From assembly GCA_964448005.1 (NCBI GenBank), contig CAYUUW010000057.1, positions 1 to 7,542 of the forward strand: a DNA stretch of 7,542 nucleotides. The letters are read 5' to 3'. The first letter of the stretch is position 1; each line of letters opens with the position of its first letter. The DNA comes from CAYUUW01 sp964448005 (GTDB lineage: Bacteria > Patescibacteriota > Gracilibacteria > UM-FILTER-43-11). Below the pieces are notes generated by a model. It was not told the origin of the DNA. It did not search any database and worked only from the letters and a program-made list of their open reading frames with translations. This document shows positions 6,266 through 7,542 of this stretch, one piece after another. Made by a program: the position numbers and the translations under genes.

Positions 6266-6390
6266 TTCGACTTCGCCAAAAGCAAGGGATTTTGAGATTT
6301 ATCTTAAAACAGGTTCCGGTCGTGCATTTATGAAAAGACATTTTTAATTTACGGCAGTTGTTTTTCTCTTGGGTTATTCATGCCGAATAC

Positions 6391-6420
6391 AAAAAAGCCC
6401 CGACTTTCGCCAGGGCTTTT
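6391..6420 (-). terminator. Intrinsic terminator of the RRM gene
   Basis: On the minus strand, AAAAGCCCTGGC, tetraloop GAAA and GTCGGGGCTTTT form a 12-bp stem (6420-6393) with two G-U pairs. The T-run ends at 6391. It lies 23 bases past the TAG of the RRM gene. Between the second tRNA (6265) and this terminator only an A/T-rich 8-bp hairpin at 6290-6309 was seen, with no gene. Confidence 0.9.
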
Positions 6421-6443
6421 GAAGTTCTGTTTGAGGCAGAAGA

Positions 6444-6725
6444 CTAGCGGCTGCCGAAGCCACCGCCGGTTCCCTCCTCGCGGGGGCGAGCCTCCTTGAC
6501 CAGGACCTTGCGGCCGGACAATTCGACGTCGTTCCACATGCGGATAGCCGCTTCGGCATCCTCGGGAGTGGTCATCTCCACAAAGCCGAAGCCCTTGGAG
6601 CGGCCGGACATGCGATCCATGATGATCACAGCGGAAGCAACTGCACGGACCTTTTCGAAGGCCTGGCGCAGATCATCCTCGGTCATACCCCAAGAGAGGT
6701 TGCCGACATAAAGTTTGGTACCCAT
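6444..6725 (-). CDS. Single-RRM RNA-binding protein
   Basis: A 93-residue cytoplasmic RNA-binding protein made almost entirely of one RNA recognition motif. RNP2 is LYVGNL (residues 5-10) and RNP1 is KGFGFVEM (44-51). The RNA-stacking aromatics Y6, F46 and F48 are all present, as is the usual helix TEDDLRQAFEKV after RNP2. The fold ends near VLVKEARP (about 82), followed by a short Gly/Arg-type tail (EEGTGGGFGSR) that is much reduced compared with many bacterial and cyanobacterial Rbp proteins. The ATG at 6725-6723 puts the first beta strand at residue 4, as usual in this family. No Shine-Dalgarno is present. The gene is monocistronic, with its own near-consensus promoter, an approximately 85-base structured leader and a terminator. 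Known relatives are often cold- or stress-induced and may bind mRNA or act as RNA chaperones; the targets here are unknown. Confidence 0.97.
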   Translation of the reverse strand: MGTKLYVGNLSWGMTEDDLRQAFEKVRAVASAVIIMDRMSGRSKGFGFVEMTTPEDAEAAIRMWNDVELSGRKVLVKEARPREEGTGGGFGSR

Positions 6726-6732
6726 ATAAATA

Positions 6733-6794
6733 TGAGTTAAGAAGTATTGAACAATTTTCCATTTGCGCTTCTTAACTCAGAAATGAGAAGAAAG
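6733..6794 (-). promoter_or_regulatory. Structured 5' leader of the RRM gene with two exclusive hairpins
   Basis: A perfect 12-bp inverted repeat, TGAGTTAAGAAG (6733-6744) and CTTCTTAACTCA (6768-6779) on the plus strand with a 23-base loop, falls in the transcribed leader and ends 7 bases before the ATG. The second arm can instead pair with TGAGAAGAAAG (6784-6794) through a GAAA loop, with about 10 pairs and small bulges. The two hairpins share an arm and exclude each other, the layout of a conformational switch controlling translation start. Confidence 0.6.
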
Positions 6795-6817
6795 TGAAAT
6801 GTATCAATTGCTGCTCC

Positions 6818-6846
6818 ATTATAGTCATTGTCGAGCTCAAAGTCAA
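6818..6846 (-). promoter_or_regulatory. Near-consensus promoter of the RRM gene
   Basis: On the minus strand, TTGACT (6846-6841) and TATAAT (6823-6818) are separated by exactly 17 bases, with 5 of 6 and 6 of 6 consensus matches. The predicted start is near 6811, giving a leader of about 85 bases. This is the best housekeeping-type promoter in the window and suggests high expression. Confidence 0.85.
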
Positions 6847-6866
6847 GTTCGGCACCTTTTTCCTCT

Positions 6867-6891
6867 AAAATTTATTGCATAAATAAATTTT
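6867..6891. promoter_or_regulatory. Candidate operator: perfect 10-bp inverted repeat between divergent promoters
   Basis: AAAATTTATT (6867-6876) and AATAAATTTT (6882-6891) are exact reverse complements around the 5-base spacer GCATA. The palindrome lies 20 bases upstream of the RRM -35 and covers the -35 region of the sigma-like gene, so a bound dimer could control one or both genes. The A/T-rich composition raises the chance of coincidence. Confidence 0.5.
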
Positions 6892-6902
6892 TATAATATA
6901 AT
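6875..6902 (+). promoter_or_regulatory. Promoter of the sigma-like gene, two overlapping TATAAT boxes
   Basis: TATAAT occurs at 6892-6897 and again at 6897-6902. TTGCAT (6875-6880) is 16 bases before the second copy and is a weak -35. Predicted starts near 6904-6909 would fall after the ATG at 6901, which favours translation from the in-frame ATG at 6925, or else a leaderless message. Confidence 0.5.
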
Positions 6903-7503
6903 GCAATCCTCCACCCCCTCCACCATGGCCCCCCAAAGCCCCTCTTTCCCAACAAGCCGGGAACCTCAAGCTCCAGCAAGACATAGGATCTTGGTGTCTT
7001 TGTACCAAAAAGGTGTCGCTACGGCAAAGAGGCATTTTCCGAACGATGCTCCCGATCTTGCGAATGAAGCCCTGTGGGAAGCCTTGGAGTATGCCGCAGG
7101 GCATTCCATCGGGGTTGAGGAGGCGAACCGATTCAATTCGTTGTTTTTTCATATTTTGAGGCGAAGGATTCTGGGTAGGATTCGTGCCCAGGCAAGGAGG
7201 CGCAAATATGAATCCCTTTTGGCCTTGGAGCCGGAGCCAAATCCACTTTCTTCGTCAGATTTTTGCTCATTCCTCGAGGGCGAACTGGATCTTCAGAAAT
7301 TCCTTTCCGGATTGGACCCTCTTCAGCAGAAATACCTTTCCTGCAGGCTTTCCGGGATGGAGCGAATTGAAGCCGCTCTTCTTTCCGGCTTGGCTGACGA
7401 AGGCGAAACCGAATCGGCCATAGTGAATAGATCGAAGAGGTTCGTTGCAAGAATGAGGTGGCGTACGGAGGCTTATCTGAAGGAGGCCTCAGAACCAATC
7501 TAG
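6901..7503 (+). CDS. Divergent ECF-like RNA polymerase sigma factor
   Basis: A 200-residue protein (192 if started at the in-frame ATG 6925). The layout matches an extracytoplasmic-function sigma factor. A region-2-like part (about 30-102) has DAPDLANEALWEALEYA, equivalent to the D-x-x-D-L-x-Q-E-x-F motif, followed by FNSLFFHILRRRILGRIRAQARRRK, which resembles the core-binding and -10-recognising helices. A short acidic linker follows. A region-4-like part (about 128-193) has LDPLQQKYLSCRLSG and a helix-turn-helix-like stretch ending ESAIVNRSKRFVARMRWR. It is divergent: the usual glutamine is N55 and the helix-turn-helix is longer than typical. The longest frame is given because coding composition begins sharply at 6901, but the overlapping TATAAT boxes favour 6925. 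No Shine-Dalgarno precedes either ATG. A gene starts 21 bases after its stop; an anti-sigma there would be usual but cannot be judged. A sigma-like HTH regulator is the main alternative. Confidence 0.72.
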   Translation: MQSSTPSTMAPQSPSFPTSREPQAPARHRILVSLYQKGVATAKRHFPNDAPDLANEALWEALEYAAGHSIGVEEANRFNSLFFHILRRRILGRIRAQARRRKYESLLALEPEPNPLSSSDFCSFLEGELDLQKFLSGLDPLQQKYLSCRLSGMERIEAALLSGLADEGETESAIVNRSKRFVARMRWRTEAYLKEASEPI

Positions 7504-7512
7504 GATCTCCTT

Positions 7513-7517
7513 AGGAG
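7513..7517 (+). promoter_or_regulatory. Shine-Dalgarno of the downstream gene
   Basis: AGGAG at 7513-7517, within TTAGGAGAAG, lies 7 bases before the ATG at 7525. It is the only well-placed strong ribosome binding site seen in this window. It also forms one arm of a 5-bp hairpin TCTCC/GGAGA (7506-7510 with 7514-7518), which could partly mask it. Confidence 0.65.
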
Positions 7518-7524
7518 AAGCCGG

Positions 7525-7542
7525 ATGAATGCCAGCTGGACC
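7525..7542 (+). CDS. Start of an unidentified gene, cut by the window edge
   Basis: Only six codons are visible (MNASWT). The start is supported by the AGGAG at 7513-7517 with good spacing and by its position 21 bases after the stop of the sigma-like gene on the same strand, which suggests one operon. In ECF sigma operons this slot often holds an anti-sigma factor, but nothing in six residues can confirm that. Confidence 0.5.

Noticed and set aside
6290..6309. A/T-rich hairpin after tRNA-Val(TAC) as a terminator
   Set aside because: TTTTGAGA/TCTTAAAA is weak, has a G-T pair and no following T-run.

Overview
The window looks like a chromosomal segment from an uncultured, small-genome bacterium, most plausibly a member of the Candidate Phyla Radiation (Patescibacteria/Parcubacteria-like). 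This is an inference. It rests on secreted proteins anchored by a C-terminal membrane helix plus a lysine/arginine tail, a DUF916-like protein beside small secreted beta-rich proteins, a DUF4215-type cysteine-rich module, weak or absent Shine-Dalgarno sequences at most starts, and GC-rich palindromes beside tRNA genes. TAA, TAG and TGA all serve as stops, so recoding of TGA to glycine (genetic code 25) is not supported.

Region 1 (1-5725) is a cell-surface block. It holds the 3' end of a secreted protein (1-512), a ~1000-residue multidomain surface protein with signal peptide and C-terminal anchor (680-3694), a 193-residue secreted protein with its own promoter (3792-4373), a shared bidirectional terminator (4386-4414), and a convergent DUF916/WxL-interacting-like membrane protein (4436-5725, minus). 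The two small secreted proteins have similar C-terminal ends (D-x-D ... DFT..PGTY ... F). With the DUF916-like partner they recall the Csc/WxL surface complexes of Firmicutes, but with membrane-helix anchors in place of LPXTG motifs and without canonical WxL domains.

Region 2 (5879-6265) is a tRNA locus: an extended -10 promoter, tRNA-Val(CAC) and tRNA-Val(TAC). The 169-bp spacer carries two strong palindromes and a 20-bp near-copy of the tRNA 5' boundary.

Region 3 (6391-7542) is a divergent regulatory pair. A minus-strand single-RRM RNA-binding protein has a near-consensus promoter, a 5' leader with two mutually exclusive hairpins just before the ATG, and an intrinsic terminator. Opposite it, on the plus strand, is a divergent ECF-like sigma factor. 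A perfect 10-bp inverted repeat lies between the two promoters. After the sigma-like gene comes the start of another gene, the only one here with a clear Shine-Dalgarno, probably co-transcribed.

No CRISPR array, insertion sequence, integrase or rRNA was seen.
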